From: JANMJD01 sp963828405
GTDB lineage: Bacteria > Actinomycetota > Acidimicrobiia > Acidimicrobiales > Ilumatobacteraceae
NCBI GenBank assembly: GCA_963828405.1
Contig: CAWHEG010000031.1
Location: 1,426,001 to 1,490,000, forward strand
DNA: 64,000 nucleotides
Reading direction: 5' to 3'
Shown: positions 50,557 through 59,001 of the stretch, one piece after another
How positions within the stretch are numbered: the stretch's first letter is position 1
How the letters are laid out: each line of letters starts with the position of its first letter
Translations under genes and position numbers: made by a program
Notes under the pieces: model-generated
Database searches by the model: none
Told to the model about the DNA's origin: nothing
The model's input: the letters and a program-made list of their open reading frames with translations, nothing else

Positions 50557-52280
50557 AGGCCGACCGTCGTGGTGTCACGGCCCGAGCGCAGCAGGGTGCC
50601 GGGGCAGGCGCCGGTCGGGTGCCCGTCGGCCACGATGGCCACCCCGTTGACCAACACCCGCTGCACGCCGAGGGCCTCGGTGGTCAGCCGGATCGACCGG
50701 CCGGGGAGGTCGCGCACGAGCCGAGCGTCTCCGGCCCCGATCGTCGCCGGATCGAACACCACGACATCGGCCCTGGCCCCCTCGCGCAGCACACCGCGGT
50801 CGACCAGTCCGAACAGGGCGGCGGGCCGGGAGGTGATCATCGCCACGGCCTGTTCGATCGGGGCGAGCCGGCGCCCGTGCAGGCAATCGGCGAGGAACCT
50901 GGTGGTGTACCCGGTGCCGCACATCCGGTCGAGATGGGCGCCGGCGTCGGAGCCGCCGATCATCGCCCCGGGGTCGTTCCACAGCGCGGCCCGCATCCGC
51001 CACGACTCGGCGTCGTCGTCCTGCGGCGTCGGCCAGAGCACCGTGCGCAGGCCGTCGGCGATCACCACGTCGAGCAGCGTGCCGAACCACGACGTGCCCC
51101 GCTCCGCGGCGACGTCGGCCACTCGCCGACCCTCCAGGCCCTCGTTCGCCGCCGAGAACGTGTCGCCGATGACGTAGTCGCGCCAGTCGGCCAGACGACG
51201 GAACACTCCGGCCTCGGGGGCCTGGGAGAGCTCGAGCAACCGCACCCGCGTCGCCGGGTCGCCCAGACGCCCGATGCGCTGCTCGACGGGGCAGTCGAGC
51301 ACCTCCTTCCAGCCCGGGATCAACCACAGACCGCAGAAGTTGAGGAAGCTCATGTTCATCGGCACCTGGACCGGCATGGTGAGGGCGACCACCCGCCCGC
51401 CCAGTTCGGCGGCCCGGCGGCCGGCGGCGAGTTGGCGGCCGACCCGCTCGGGGACCCGGGCATCGACGGTCAGGACGTTCCAGTTGAGGACCCTGCCCGC
51501 CCGGGCGCTCATCTCGGCCAGCAGTTCGATCTCGTCGTCGCTGAAGGCGTCGAGGCAGCCGGGGACGATCCCCTCGAGCGAGGTGCCGTCGTGGCGGCCG
51601 GTCTCCTCGCAGAGGGCGATGAGCTCCTCGCGACTCGCCCAGCGGCTGGCCACCGGCTCCCCGTCGCCGTCGGAATGCGACTCCGACGTGGTGAACGAGA
51701 ACCCCAGCGCCCCGGCCTCGAGCGCCCGGCGCAGTTCGCCGACGATCTCGGCCAACTGCTCGGGACCGGCCTGGCGGCCGACGGCGTCGGGGCCCATCAC
51801 GTAGCGGCGGATGGCGCAGTGTCCGGCCATGAAGCCGGCATTCACCGCGATCCGGCCGTCGAGCCGGGCGAGGTACTCGCCGAACGTCTCCCACCCCCAG
51901 TCGACGCCTGCCTCGAGGGCGGCCAGCGGCATCCCCTCGACGCGGGCCATCATCCGGCGGAGGTAGTCACCGTCCCCCGGGCGAAGTGGGGCGAGGGTGA
52001 ACCCGCAGTTGCCGCCGATCACCGTCGTCACCCCGTGCGTCGACGAGGGGTCGGCCGTCGGATCCCAGAGCAGTTGGGCGTCGTAGTGGGTGTGCGGATC
52101 GATGAAGCCGGGGGTGACGTAGCACCCGGCGGCATCGGTGGTCCGCTCGGCGGGCTCGGTGACCGACCCCGGCGGGGCGATGGCGACGATGCGGTCCCCG
52201 CGGATGGCGATGTCGGCGAGGATGCCCGGAGCACCCGTCCCGTCGAGCACCGTTCCTCCTGTGATCAGCTCGTCGAGCAT
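50553..52280 (-). CDS. N-acyl-D-amino-acid deacylase-like amidohydrolase
   Basis: 575 residues from ATG 52280 behind AAAGGGGG. Metal-binding PGFIDPHTHYDAQLLWDP opens the barrel, followed by TTVIGGNCGFTLAPL, LEAGALGFSFTTSESHSD, GGSDAGAHLDRMCGTGY and TSRPAALFGLVDRG. This matches the D-aminoacylase family of amidohydrolases, widespread in actinobacteria and often of unknown substrate. First gene of a two-gene unit with the FadD17-like ligase. The regulon palindrome overlaps its -10 box (TAGGAT, 52314-52309). Confidence 0.87.
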   Translation of the reverse strand: MLDELITGGTVLDGTGAPGILADIAIRGDRIVAIAPPGSVTEPAERTTDAAGCYVTPGFIDPHTHYDAQLLWDPTADPSSTHGVTTVIGGNCGFTLAPLRPGDGDYLRRMMARVEGMPLAALEAGVDWGWETFGEYLARLDGRIAVNAGFMAGHCAIRRYVMGPDAVGRQAGPEQLAEIVGELRRALEAGALGFSFTTSESHSDGDGEPVASRWASREELIALCEETGRHDGTSLEGIVPGCLDAFSDDEIELLAEMSARAGRVLNWNVLTVDARVPERVGRQLAAGRRAAELGGRVVALTMPVQVPMNMSFLNFCGLWLIPGWKEVLDCPVEQRIGRLGDPATRVRLLELSQAPEAGVFRRLADWRDYVIGDTFSAANEGLEGRRVADVAAERGTSWFGTLLDVVIADGLRTVLWPTPQDDDAESWRMRAALWNDPGAMIGGSDAGAHLDRMCGTGYTTRFLADCLHGRRLAPIEQAVAMITSRPAALFGLVDRGVLREGARADVVVFDPATIGAGDARLVRDLPGRSIRLTTEALGVQRVLVNGVAIVADGHPTGACPGTLLRSGRDTTTVGL

Positions 52281-52291
52281 GCACACCCCCT

Positions 52292-52309
52292 TTCTGACGA
52301 TCCGTCAGA
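52292..52309. promoter_or_regulatory. Regulon palindrome, site 3 (amidohydrolase-fadD17 promoter)
   Basis: TCTGACG-ATC-CGTCAGA (52293-52309), perfect arms, overlapping the -10 TAGGAT on the minus strand and ending 13 bp from the start codon. Binding here would block transcription. Confidence 0.8.
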
Positions 52310-52350
52310 TCCTATGGCGTGGGTCGGTGGCGTCCGCCGCCGCAGCCGCT

Positions 52351-53337
52351 TCACGCGGGCGCGGGCTGGGAGAGGGGGGTGTCGGCGATCCGCACCCCGA
52401 GGCGCCCGAGGAGCTGGGCGTCGCGCTCCCCGCCGGCATTCGGGGTGGTGAGCAGCTTGTCGCCCAGGAAGATCGAGTTGGCCCCGGCATGGAGGCACAG
52501 GGCGTGAAGCTCGTCGCTCATCATCGACCGACCGGCCGAGAGCCGCACCACCGAACGGGGCATCGCCAGACGGCAGGCGGCGATCGTGCGGACGAGCTCG
52601 AGCCCGTCGAGGGGGTCCGTGCCGTGCAGCGGGGTGCCGGGCACCTGGACGAGCAGGTTGATCGGCACGCTCTCGGGGTGCGGGTCGAGCATGGCCAACT
52701 GGTGGATCAGACCGGCGCGCACACGGCGGCTCTCGCCCATGCCGACGATCCCGCCGCTGCACACCTTCACGCCGGCGGTGCGCACCGAGCGCAGCGTGTC
52801 GAGGCGGTCGGTGTAGGTGCGGGTGGTGATGATCGTGCCGTAGAACTCGGGCGACGTGTCGAGGTTGTGGTTGTAGTAGTCGAGGCCCGCTGCGGCGAGG
52901 GTGTGGGCCTGGGCATCGGTGAGCATCCCGAGGGTCACGCAGGTCTCCATGTCGAGGTCCTTGACGGCGGCCACCGCCCGGGCCATCTCGCCGACCTGGC
53001 GGTCGTTGGGCGCCCGCCAGGCGGCCCCCATGCAGAACCGGGTGGCCCCCGCCGACCTGGCGTTCTCGGCCGCGGCGAGGATCTCGCCCAGCTCCATCAG
53101 CGGTTCCGCCTTCAGGCCCGTGTGGTGGACGGCCGATTGCGGGCAGTAGGCGCAATCCTCCGGGCAGGCCCCCGTCTTGACGGAGAGCAGCATCGCCGCC
53201 TCGATCACGTTCGGGTCGAATGCCGTGCGATGCAGGGCCTGGGCGCCGGCGAGCAGGTCGTTGAACGGCAGATCGATGATCGCCTGGATCTCGTCGAGGG
53301 TCCAGTCGTGGCGCGGCCCGCTGGGCGGAACAGTCAT
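52351..53337 (-). CDS. bioB: Biotin synthase
   Basis: 328 residues from ATG 53337, with GAGGG upstream. Radical-SAM Cys motif in KTGACPEDCAYCPQS, second-cluster residues in FCMGAAWRAP and TCVTLGML, and the conserved YNHNLDTSPEFY, SGGIVGMGE and PINLLVQVPGTPL. It inserts sulfur into dethiobiotin to form biotin. Divergent from bioD with 46 bp between starts, so the two last biotin steps share one promoter region. Confidence 0.95.
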   Translation of the reverse strand: MTVPPSGPRHDWTLDEIQAIIDLPFNDLLAGAQALHRTAFDPNVIEAAMLLSVKTGACPEDCAYCPQSAVHHTGLKAEPLMELGEILAAAENARSAGATRFCMGAAWRAPNDRQVGEMARAVAAVKDLDMETCVTLGMLTDAQAHTLAAAGLDYYNHNLDTSPEFYGTIITTRTYTDRLDTLRSVRTAGVKVCSGGIVGMGESRRVRAGLIHQLAMLDPHPESVPINLLVQVPGTPLHGTDPLDGLELVRTIAACRLAMPRSVVRLSAGRSMMSDELHALCLHAGANSIFLGDKLLTTPNAGGERDAQLLGRLGVRIADTPLSQPAPA

Positions 53338-53383
53338 ACTGCAAACCCTCGCAGCTTCCCGACCGGTCCGACAAGGAGACTCG

Positions 53384-54118
53384 ATGCGCCCCGATCGAGT
53401 GGTGTTCATCACGGCCACCGGCACCGGGACGGGCAAGACCTGGCTGACCGCCCGCCTGCTGCGCGCCGCTTCGCTCCACGGCATCGCCGTGGCGGCCCGC
53501 AAACCGGCTCAGTCGTTCGATCCGTCAGCGGCGGACTCGACCGACGCGACCGTGTTGGCAGCCGCGGCTGCCTGCTCCGTGACAGACGTCTGCCCTACTC
53601 ATCGCTGGTATCCCGTGCCGTTGGCGCCGCCGATGGCCGCCACCCAGCTCGGTCGTCCGCCGTACACGATCGCCGACCTGCTCGGCGAGATGACCTGGCC
53701 CTTCGTGGCGTGCGAACCGGTGTCGGCACCGGCGGCGACAGCGGCACCCGAACCGTCCGCGCCTCGCAGCCTCGGTGTCGTCGAGGGAGCCGGAGGCCTG
53801 CGATCCCCGATCGCCAGCGATGGTGACAACCTCGACCTCGCGGTCGCCCTCGACCCGGATGTCGTGGTGCTCGTCGCCGATGCCGGACTGGGGACGATCA
53901 ACGCCGTGCGGCTCAACGTCGCCGCGCTCGCCGGGAAGCGCACGATCGTGTTCTTGAACCGCTTCTCCGAAGCGAACCGCGTGCACGTGCTCAATCGTCG
54001 ATGGCTCATCGAGGTGGACGGCTTGGTGGTCGCCACGACGTCCGACGAGCTCGGCCATCTGATCGGAATCCGGGCGGCCCACCAAGATCGAGCGGCGACG
54101 TCTGGTTGCGTCCCGTGA
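53384..54118 (+). CDS. bioD: Dethiobiotin synthetase
   Basis: 244 residues from ATG 53384 behind AAGGAG. P-loop TATGTGTGKTWLTARLL, the substrate Lys and Ser in ARKPAQSFDP, and VVEGAGGLRSPIASDGDNLDLA (acidic metal site). It makes dethiobiotin from DAPA, CO2 and ATP. The segment LGEMTWPFVACEPVSAPAATAAPEP and parts of the C-terminus are divergent from the better known enzymes, but the overall order is kept. Divergent partner of bioB. Confidence 0.85.
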   Translation: MRPDRVVFITATGTGTGKTWLTARLLRAASLHGIAVAARKPAQSFDPSAADSTDATVLAAAAACSVTDVCPTHRWYPVPLAPPMAATQLGRPPYTIADLLGEMTWPFVACEPVSAPAATAAPEPSAPRSLGVVEGAGGLRSPIASDGDNLDLAVALDPDVVVLVADAGLGTINAVRLNVAALAGKRTIVFLNRFSEANRVHVLNRRWLIEVDGLVVATTSDELGHLIGIRAAHQDRAATSGCVP

Positions 54119-54238
54119 CGGAACCCGACACGAAGCGCCAGCCAGACTCAGGCCCACGCGACAGTCGGACCGCACCAGCCAGGCCGACACAGCCAGGCCG
54201 CCAACGGAAGCGGCGGGATGGTGTGCGCCTCATCAGGA

Positions 54239-54255
54239 TCTGACGGACCGCCAGA
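54239..54255. promoter_or_regulatory. Regulon palindrome, site 4 (aldehyde dehydrogenase promoter), one mismatch
   Basis: TCTGACG-GAC-CGCCAGA with one mismatched pair. A second, related half-site pair, TTGACG-AT-CGTTCAG, follows at about 54262-54276. The aldehyde dehydrogenase start is at 54299. Confidence 0.6.
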
Positions 54256-54298
54256 TGTAGCTTGACGATCGTTCAGCTTGACGAGGCAGGGGGCCGCG

Positions 54299-55771
54299 AT
54301 GACCGATTGGGCGTCGAAGACGTGGAGGTTGTTGATCGGCGGGGAGTGGGTCGAGGGCGACGCGGGGACCTACGAGGTGGTCAACCCGGCCACCGAGGGC
54401 GTAGTCGGTCTCGCACCCGAGGCGTCGGTCGCCCAGGCGCTTGCGGCGGCCCGGGCGGCCCAGGAGGCGTTCCCGCGCTGGGCGGCCACCCCGGCCGCCG
54501 AACGGGGCCGGATGCTGAGCGCGGTGGCCGCACGCCTGCGCGAGCGCCAGGCAGACCTGGTGCCGCTGATCATCTCCGAGACCGGCGCCACGGCGATGGT
54601 GGGCTCGCGGATGCAGGTGCCCGTCGCCGTCGACCGCTTCGAGCGCTACGGGCGCGATGCCGCCAAGGACCTTCGCATCCCGCTGCCGCCGTCGCTGATG
54701 GCTGCGACCCCGCTCGCCGCCGGCGGCCTGATGAGCGCGATCGTCAACCGTCAGCCCGTGGGCGTCGTTGCCTGCATCTCGCCGTACAACTTCCCGGTCG
54801 TCAACATGGCCGGCAAGATCGCTCCGGCCCTCGCCGTCGGGTGCACGGTCGTCATGAAGCCGGCGCCGCAGGATCCGCTGGCTGTGATCGTCCTCGCCGA
54901 GATCATCGACGAGGTCGGCTTCCCGCCCGGGGTGGTCAACATCGTCAACTCGTCGTCCGCCGCGCCCGCCGCGGCGCTCACCTCGGCGCGGGATGTCGAC
55001 ATGGTGTCGTTCACCGGCTCGACTGCCGTGGGTGCGGCGATCTACCAGGCCGGCGCACCCACCATGAAACGTCAGCTGCTCGAGCTCGGCGGCAAGGGCG
55101 CGGCGCTGGTCTTCGGCGACGCCGATGTCGCCGCGGCCGTCGGGGCGATCGGCAGTGTGTGGTCGTTCCACTCCGGTCAGATCTGCACGGCACCGACCAG
55201 GGCGATCGTCCATCGCTCGGTGTACGACGAGGTGGTCACCCGGCTGGCAGGGTATGCCACGGCCCTGAAGGTCGGTGATCCGACCTCGATGGACACTCTC
55301 GTCGGGCCGCTGATCTCGGCTGCCCACCGGGGCCGCGTGGAGGGGCACATCGCCTCCGGGGTCGCCGAGGGGGCCGAATTAGTCGTCGACGGGCGACGCC
55401 CGACCGGACTTGACATCGGGTTCTACGTGGCGCCGACCCTGCTCGCCGGATGCCGGGCCGAGATGGCCGCGGTCCGCCAGGAGATCTTCGGGCCTGTCGT
55501 GGTGGTATTGGCGTTCGATGACGAGGAGGAGGCCATCGCCCTTGCCAATGGCGGCGATTTCGGGCTGTACGACTACGTCTTCACCAAGGACTCCGAACGG
55601 GGATTCCGGGTCGCCGGGCGGATGCGTTCGGGCAACGTCGGCATCAACACGGCGCAGCGCAACCACGAGGCGCCGTTCGGTGGGTTCAAGCTCAGCGGTA
55701 TCGGACGCGACGGCGGCGACTTCGGCCTGCACGCCTACACCGAGATGCAGTCGGTTGTCTGGCCCGGCTGA
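54299..55771 (+). CDS. Aldehyde dehydrogenase family protein
   Basis: 490 residues from ATG 54299 behind AGGGGG. VGVVACISPYNFPVVN (NAD-binding start), FTGSTAVGAAIYQAG, catalytic Glu in LELGGKGAALVF, catalytic Cys in HSGQICTAPTR, and QEIFGPVVVVLAFDDEEEA. It oxidises an aldehyde to the acid with NAD(P)+. Preceded by a regulon palindrome with one mismatch. Its product could feed one of the acyl-CoA ligases of the same regulon. Confidence 0.92.
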   Translation: MTDWASKTWRLLIGGEWVEGDAGTYEVVNPATEGVVGLAPEASVAQALAAARAAQEAFPRWAATPAAERGRMLSAVAARLRERQADLVPLIISETGATAMVGSRMQVPVAVDRFERYGRDAAKDLRIPLPPSLMAATPLAAGGLMSAIVNRQPVGVVACISPYNFPVVNMAGKIAPALAVGCTVVMKPAPQDPLAVIVLAEIIDEVGFPPGVVNIVNSSSAAPAAALTSARDVDMVSFTGSTAVGAAIYQAGAPTMKRQLLELGGKGAALVFGDADVAAAVGAIGSVWSFHSGQICTAPTRAIVHRSVYDEVVTRLAGYATALKVGDPTSMDTLVGPLISAAHRGRVEGHIASGVAEGAELVVDGRRPTGLDIGFYVAPTLLAGCRAEMAAVRQEIFGPVVVVLAFDDEEEAIALANGGDFGLYDYVFTKDSERGFRVAGRMRSGNVGINTAQRNHEAPFGGFKLSGIGRDGGDFGLHAYTEMQSVVWPG

Positions 55772-55861
55772 GACGTCGCCGGCGACGCCGTGCCGAGGGG
55801 AATTCGGCCCGACGTGCCCTGTGGTACGTTCGCTACACCTTCTGTGAAACGAGGAACGTTC

Positions 55862-56719
55862 ATGTCATTGACGACGAGGATCGCGGCCGTGACGGTGGTC
55901 GGCCTGATGGCCACCGCTGCGGTCGCTCCGCCGGCGGGCGCCATCACCGACGGGCAGCCCGACGGGAATCTCCACCCCAACGTCGGCATGCTCCTGTTCT
56001 ACTCCGAGGGCGGTCGGTTCCGTTGTTCGGGGACCCTGATCAGCCCGACCGTCGTGGTGACCGCCGCCCACTGCACCGACGCTACCGACGGGCGCACGCT
56101 GGTCACCTTCGACACGACCATCGCCGCGACGGCGCCGAGCGAGGTGCCGGCGGCCGATCCGGCGGTCGGGTTCACCACGTCGGGGACGTTCGTCGACGCC
56201 CGCGGCCGCACGTGGCGTGCCGGCACGGCGCACACCCACCCGCAGTACTCCAACTTCACCGACCTGGCAAACTGGAACGACACGGGCGTCGTCGTGCTCG
56301 ATGAGGCGGTCACCGAGGTGGCGCTCGCCCGCCTCGCCCCCGCCGACTTCCTGCTCGGCTACCAGCAGCCGACGTTGAACAAGACGAACTTCGAGGTCGT
56401 CGGGTACGGCACCCGCGTCGCCAAGCCGGAGGTGGCCGGACCTCAGAAGCCCATCCCGCTCTCGTTCCCGCTGATCCGCCGCTACACGACGTCGCCGGGC
56501 CAGAAGCTCAGCGCACAGATCCTGCAGCTCAACGGCAACGGCAACGACGTGCGCGGGGGCGGTGGCACGTGCTTTGGCGACTCGGGCGGTCCGGTGTTCG
56601 TCGGCGGCTTCCTGGTGGCCGACACCAGCTACGGCTACACGGCCAACTGCCGGTACCTCGGCGGCTACCAGCGTCTCGACATCCCCGTCGTGCGCGACTG
56701 GGTGCTGTCGTTCGCCTGA
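55862..56719 (+). CDS. Secreted trypsin-like serine protease
   Basis: 285 residues. Signal peptide (MSLTTRIAAVTVVGLMATAAVAPPAGA) followed by ITDGQPDG, the zymogen-cleavage-like neo-N-terminus. Catalytic triad: His in VVVTAAHCTD, Asp in NWNDTGVVVLD, Ser in CFGDSGGPVF, with disulfide Cys residues around each. Chymotrypsin fold (S1). Exported and probably digestive or envelope-related. No inhibitor gene is adjacent. Confidence 0.9.
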   Translation: MSLTTRIAAVTVVGLMATAAVAPPAGAITDGQPDGNLHPNVGMLLFYSEGGRFRCSGTLISPTVVVTAAHCTDATDGRTLVTFDTTIAATAPSEVPAADPAVGFTTSGTFVDARGRTWRAGTAHTHPQYSNFTDLANWNDTGVVVLDEAVTEVALARLAPADFLLGYQQPTLNKTNFEVVGYGTRVAKPEVAGPQKPIPLSFPLIRRYTTSPGQKLSAQILQLNGNGNDVRGGGGTCFGDSGGPVFVGGFLVADTSYGYTANCRYLGGYQRLDIPVVRDWVLSFA

Positions 56720-56741
56720 GCCCCCCGGCACCCGCCGCACG

Positions 56742-56847
56742 GATGGCGACGCAATCTCCGCGGCGAATCGTCGGCGAGCGGGTGGTGCTGCGGCGCCAAA
56801 TCTTCGACGACGCGCCGGCCCTGGTCGCGGTCGTCTGGCCGGGCTGA
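56742..56847 (+). pseudogene. Possible N-terminal scrap of a GNAT acetyltransferase
   Basis: About 34 codons read ATQSPRRIVGERVVLRRQIFDDAPALVAVV and then stop. ERVVLRR...DDAPALV resembles the first strand-helix of GNAT acetyltransferases. Nothing further is preserved, and the following gene is on the opposite strand. Weak call. Confidence 0.3.
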
Positions 56848-56849
56848 GC

Positions 56850-57638
56850 TCAGCCCGGGAGCGGGTGCGGGTGCGAGCGGGGCTGGAGCAGCGCGTCGGT
56901 GCCGCCGTCGACGAAGATCGTCTGGCCGACGATGTAGGCGGCCGCCGGGGAGAGCAGGAAGCAGACCACTGCGGCCAGCTCGTCGGCGGTACCCCATCGC
57001 CCGGCCGGGATCGGGATCTGCTGCAGTGCGTCGGCGACGCCGGGCACCTCGAGCAGCGGGCGGGTCATGTTGGTGTCGATCACCCCGGGGGCGACGGCGT
57101 TCAAGCGGATCCCCGAACCGATCCACTCGGCGGTCACGGCCCGCTGGCGGACGAGGAGGGCGAGGGCGAGCTTCCCCGCCGGATAGGCGTTCCATTGCCC
57201 GGCCGGCTCGCTCGTGAAGTGGGCGACCGCTGCGTCCTCGCCGCCTGCCAGGTACACATCGGCGTCGCTGATCCGCAGACCGGGCGTCATCGTGGTCGAG
57301 TTCGAGGAGAGCAGCACCACGGCCGGGTCGGTGCCGGCGGCCAGCGCCGGGCGGAGTGCGTCGAGCATCGCCACCACGGCGAAGTAGTTGATCCGCACGA
57401 TCGGCTCGGCTGGGCCGAAGCCGACGCCGGCGCACGGTACGAAGCCGTCGAGCACTCCGTCGGCCGCGGCGAGGACACCGTCGATCGCCTCCCTCCGCCC
57501 GGCCGGTGTGGCCAGGTCGGCCGGGATCTCGGCGCCACGCAGGTCGACGCCGATCACCCGGTGGCCATCGGCGCCGAGTCGGGCCGCCGTCGCCGCCCCC
57601 ATCCCCGATGCCGAACCCGTGACGCAGTACGTCCCCAT
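56850..57638 (-). CDS. SDR-family oxidoreductase
   Basis: 262 residues from ATG 57638. Cofactor motif TGSASGMG near the N-terminus, VPCAGVG, catalytic SSNSTTM and YPAGK, and the conserved NAVAPGVIDTNMTRPLL. It resembles 3-alpha-hydroxysteroid dehydrogenase/carbonyl reductase-type SDRs in having the short HRVIGVDLRGAEIPADL segment. Divergent from the P450 gene with the regulon palindrome between them, so both are probably co-controlled. Confidence 0.87.
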   Translation of the reverse strand: MGTYCVTGSASGMGAATAARLGADGHRVIGVDLRGAEIPADLATPAGRREAIDGVLAAADGVLDGFVPCAGVGFGPAEPIVRINYFAVVAMLDALRPALAAGTDPAVVLLSSNSTTMTPGLRISDADVYLAGGEDAAVAHFTSEPAGQWNAYPAGKLALALLVRQRAVTAEWIGSGIRLNAVAPGVIDTNMTRPLLEVPGVADALQQIPIPAGRWGTADELAAVVCFLLSPAAAYIVGQTIFVDGGTDALLQPRSHPHPLPG

Positions 57639-57723
57639 CGTCGTCCCCTTCGCTCGAAACGGCTGGTTGCCCGAGCGGCCAGCCTGCCACCCGCGGCGGG
57701 GGAATCGTTGATCGGTCCGCCGT

Positions 57724-57742
57724 TTCTGACGGACCGTCAGAT
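57724..57742. promoter_or_regulatory. Regulon palindrome, site 5 (SDR/P450 divergent promoter)
   Basis: TCTGACG-GAC-CGTCAGA (57725-57741), perfect arms, followed by a -10-like TAGGCT (57746-57751) for the P450 gene, whose start is 57787. Confidence 0.78.
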
Positions 57743-57786
57743 AGTTAGGCTGAGCCTCACCCCCCACCGAACGACGGAGACGGCGA

Positions 57787-59001
57787 ATGACCGCTGTACA
57801 GCATCCCCTGATCAACATCGCCGCCCACGACGCCTGGGCCGCCGGGCCGCCGCACGAGCAGTTCGCCTGGTTGCGGGCGAACGCCCCCGTCTTCCGTCAT
57901 GAGCGGGCCGAGGAGGATCAACCGGAGTGGTTCTGGGCCCTGACCCGCCACGCCGACATCGTTACGGCCAGCCGCCAGTTCCAGAACTACTCATCCGCGG
58001 CGCGGGGGGCGATCCTCGCCCTGGAGCGGCCCGATCTCGAGTTCGCCCGGATGCTCATCGACCTCGACCCGCCCGATCACACCCGGCTGCGCACGATCGT
58101 CTCGAAGGCGTTCACCCCCAAGTCGATCCGCCAGCTGGGTGACAAGTACCGCGCCGTGTCGATCGAGCTGGTCGACGAGGCGATCGCCGAGGGCGAGGTC
58201 GACTTCGTCACCAAGGTGGCAGCCGAGCTCCCGCTGATCGCCATCGCCGAGATGCTCGGCGTGCCCGTCGAGGACCGCAGCAAGGTGTTCGAGTGGTCGA
58301 ACACGATGATCGGTACCAGCGACGCCGAGTACTCCGGCGGCCCCGAGGCCGCCCAGGCGGCGGCGATGGAGCTGTACATGTACGCCAACTCGCTCGCCGC
58401 CGACCGCCGGGAGAACCCCCGCGACGACATCATCACCACGTTGATCACCGCCGAGGGCGAGCAGCTCACCGGCCAGGAGTTCGAGCTGTTCGTGCTGCTG
58501 TTGTCGGTGGCCGGCAACGAGACGACCCGCAACGCGATCAGCCACTCGATCAACCACCTGATCCAGTTTCCCGGCGCCTTCGCCGAGATGAAGGCTCAGC
58601 CCGAGGTGCTCGACACGGCGGTCGAGGAGCTGTTGCGTTGGGCCACCCCGGTCAACGTGTTCCAGCGCACGGCGACCTGCGACCTCGAGCTCGACGGCAC
58701 CCTGATCCACGAGGGCGAGCGGGTGGCGATGTACTACATGTCGGCCAACTTCGACGACGCCGTGTTCGACGACCCGTTCCGCTTCGACATCCACCGCTCG
58801 CCCAACCCGCATCTGGCCTTCGGCGGTGGGGGACCCCACTTCTGCCTGGGCGCCCAGCTCGCCCGGTTGGAGATGAAGGTGCTCTTCGAGGAGCTGCTGC
58901 CGCGGATCTCGGCGATCGAGCCCGCCGGCGACCTCTCCCGTCTCCGTTCGAACTTCATCAACGGGATCAAGCACCTGCCCGTACGGCTCGTGGCCGCCTG
59001 A
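57787..59001 (+). CDS. Cytochrome P450, CYP125/142/124-like
   Basis: 404 residues. I-helix AGNETTRNAIS, ExxR in EELLRWATP, heme loop FGGGGPHFCLGAQLAR with Cys353 as the iron ligand. The MYYMSANFDDAVFDDPFRFDIHRSPNPHLAFGGGG region follows mycobacterial CYP125/CYP142/CYP124, which oxidise terminal carbons of sterol side chains or branched lipids. Soluble. It needs a ferredoxin; the ferredoxin at 4751 is a distant candidate. Under a promoter with the regulon palindrome. Confidence 0.9.
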   Translation: MTAVQHPLINIAAHDAWAAGPPHEQFAWLRANAPVFRHERAEEDQPEWFWALTRHADIVTASRQFQNYSSAARGAILALERPDLEFARMLIDLDPPDHTRLRTIVSKAFTPKSIRQLGDKYRAVSIELVDEAIAEGEVDFVTKVAAELPLIAIAEMLGVPVEDRSKVFEWSNTMIGTSDAEYSGGPEAAQAAAMELYMYANSLAADRRENPRDDIITTLITAEGEQLTGQEFELFVLLLSVAGNETTRNAISHSINHLIQFPGAFAEMKAQPEVLDTAVEELLRWATPVNVFQRTATCDLELDGTLIHEGERVAMYYMSANFDDAVFDDPFRFDIHRSPNPHLAFGGGGPHFCLGAQLARLEMKVLFEELLPRISAIEPAGDLSRLRSNFINGIKHLPVRLVAA

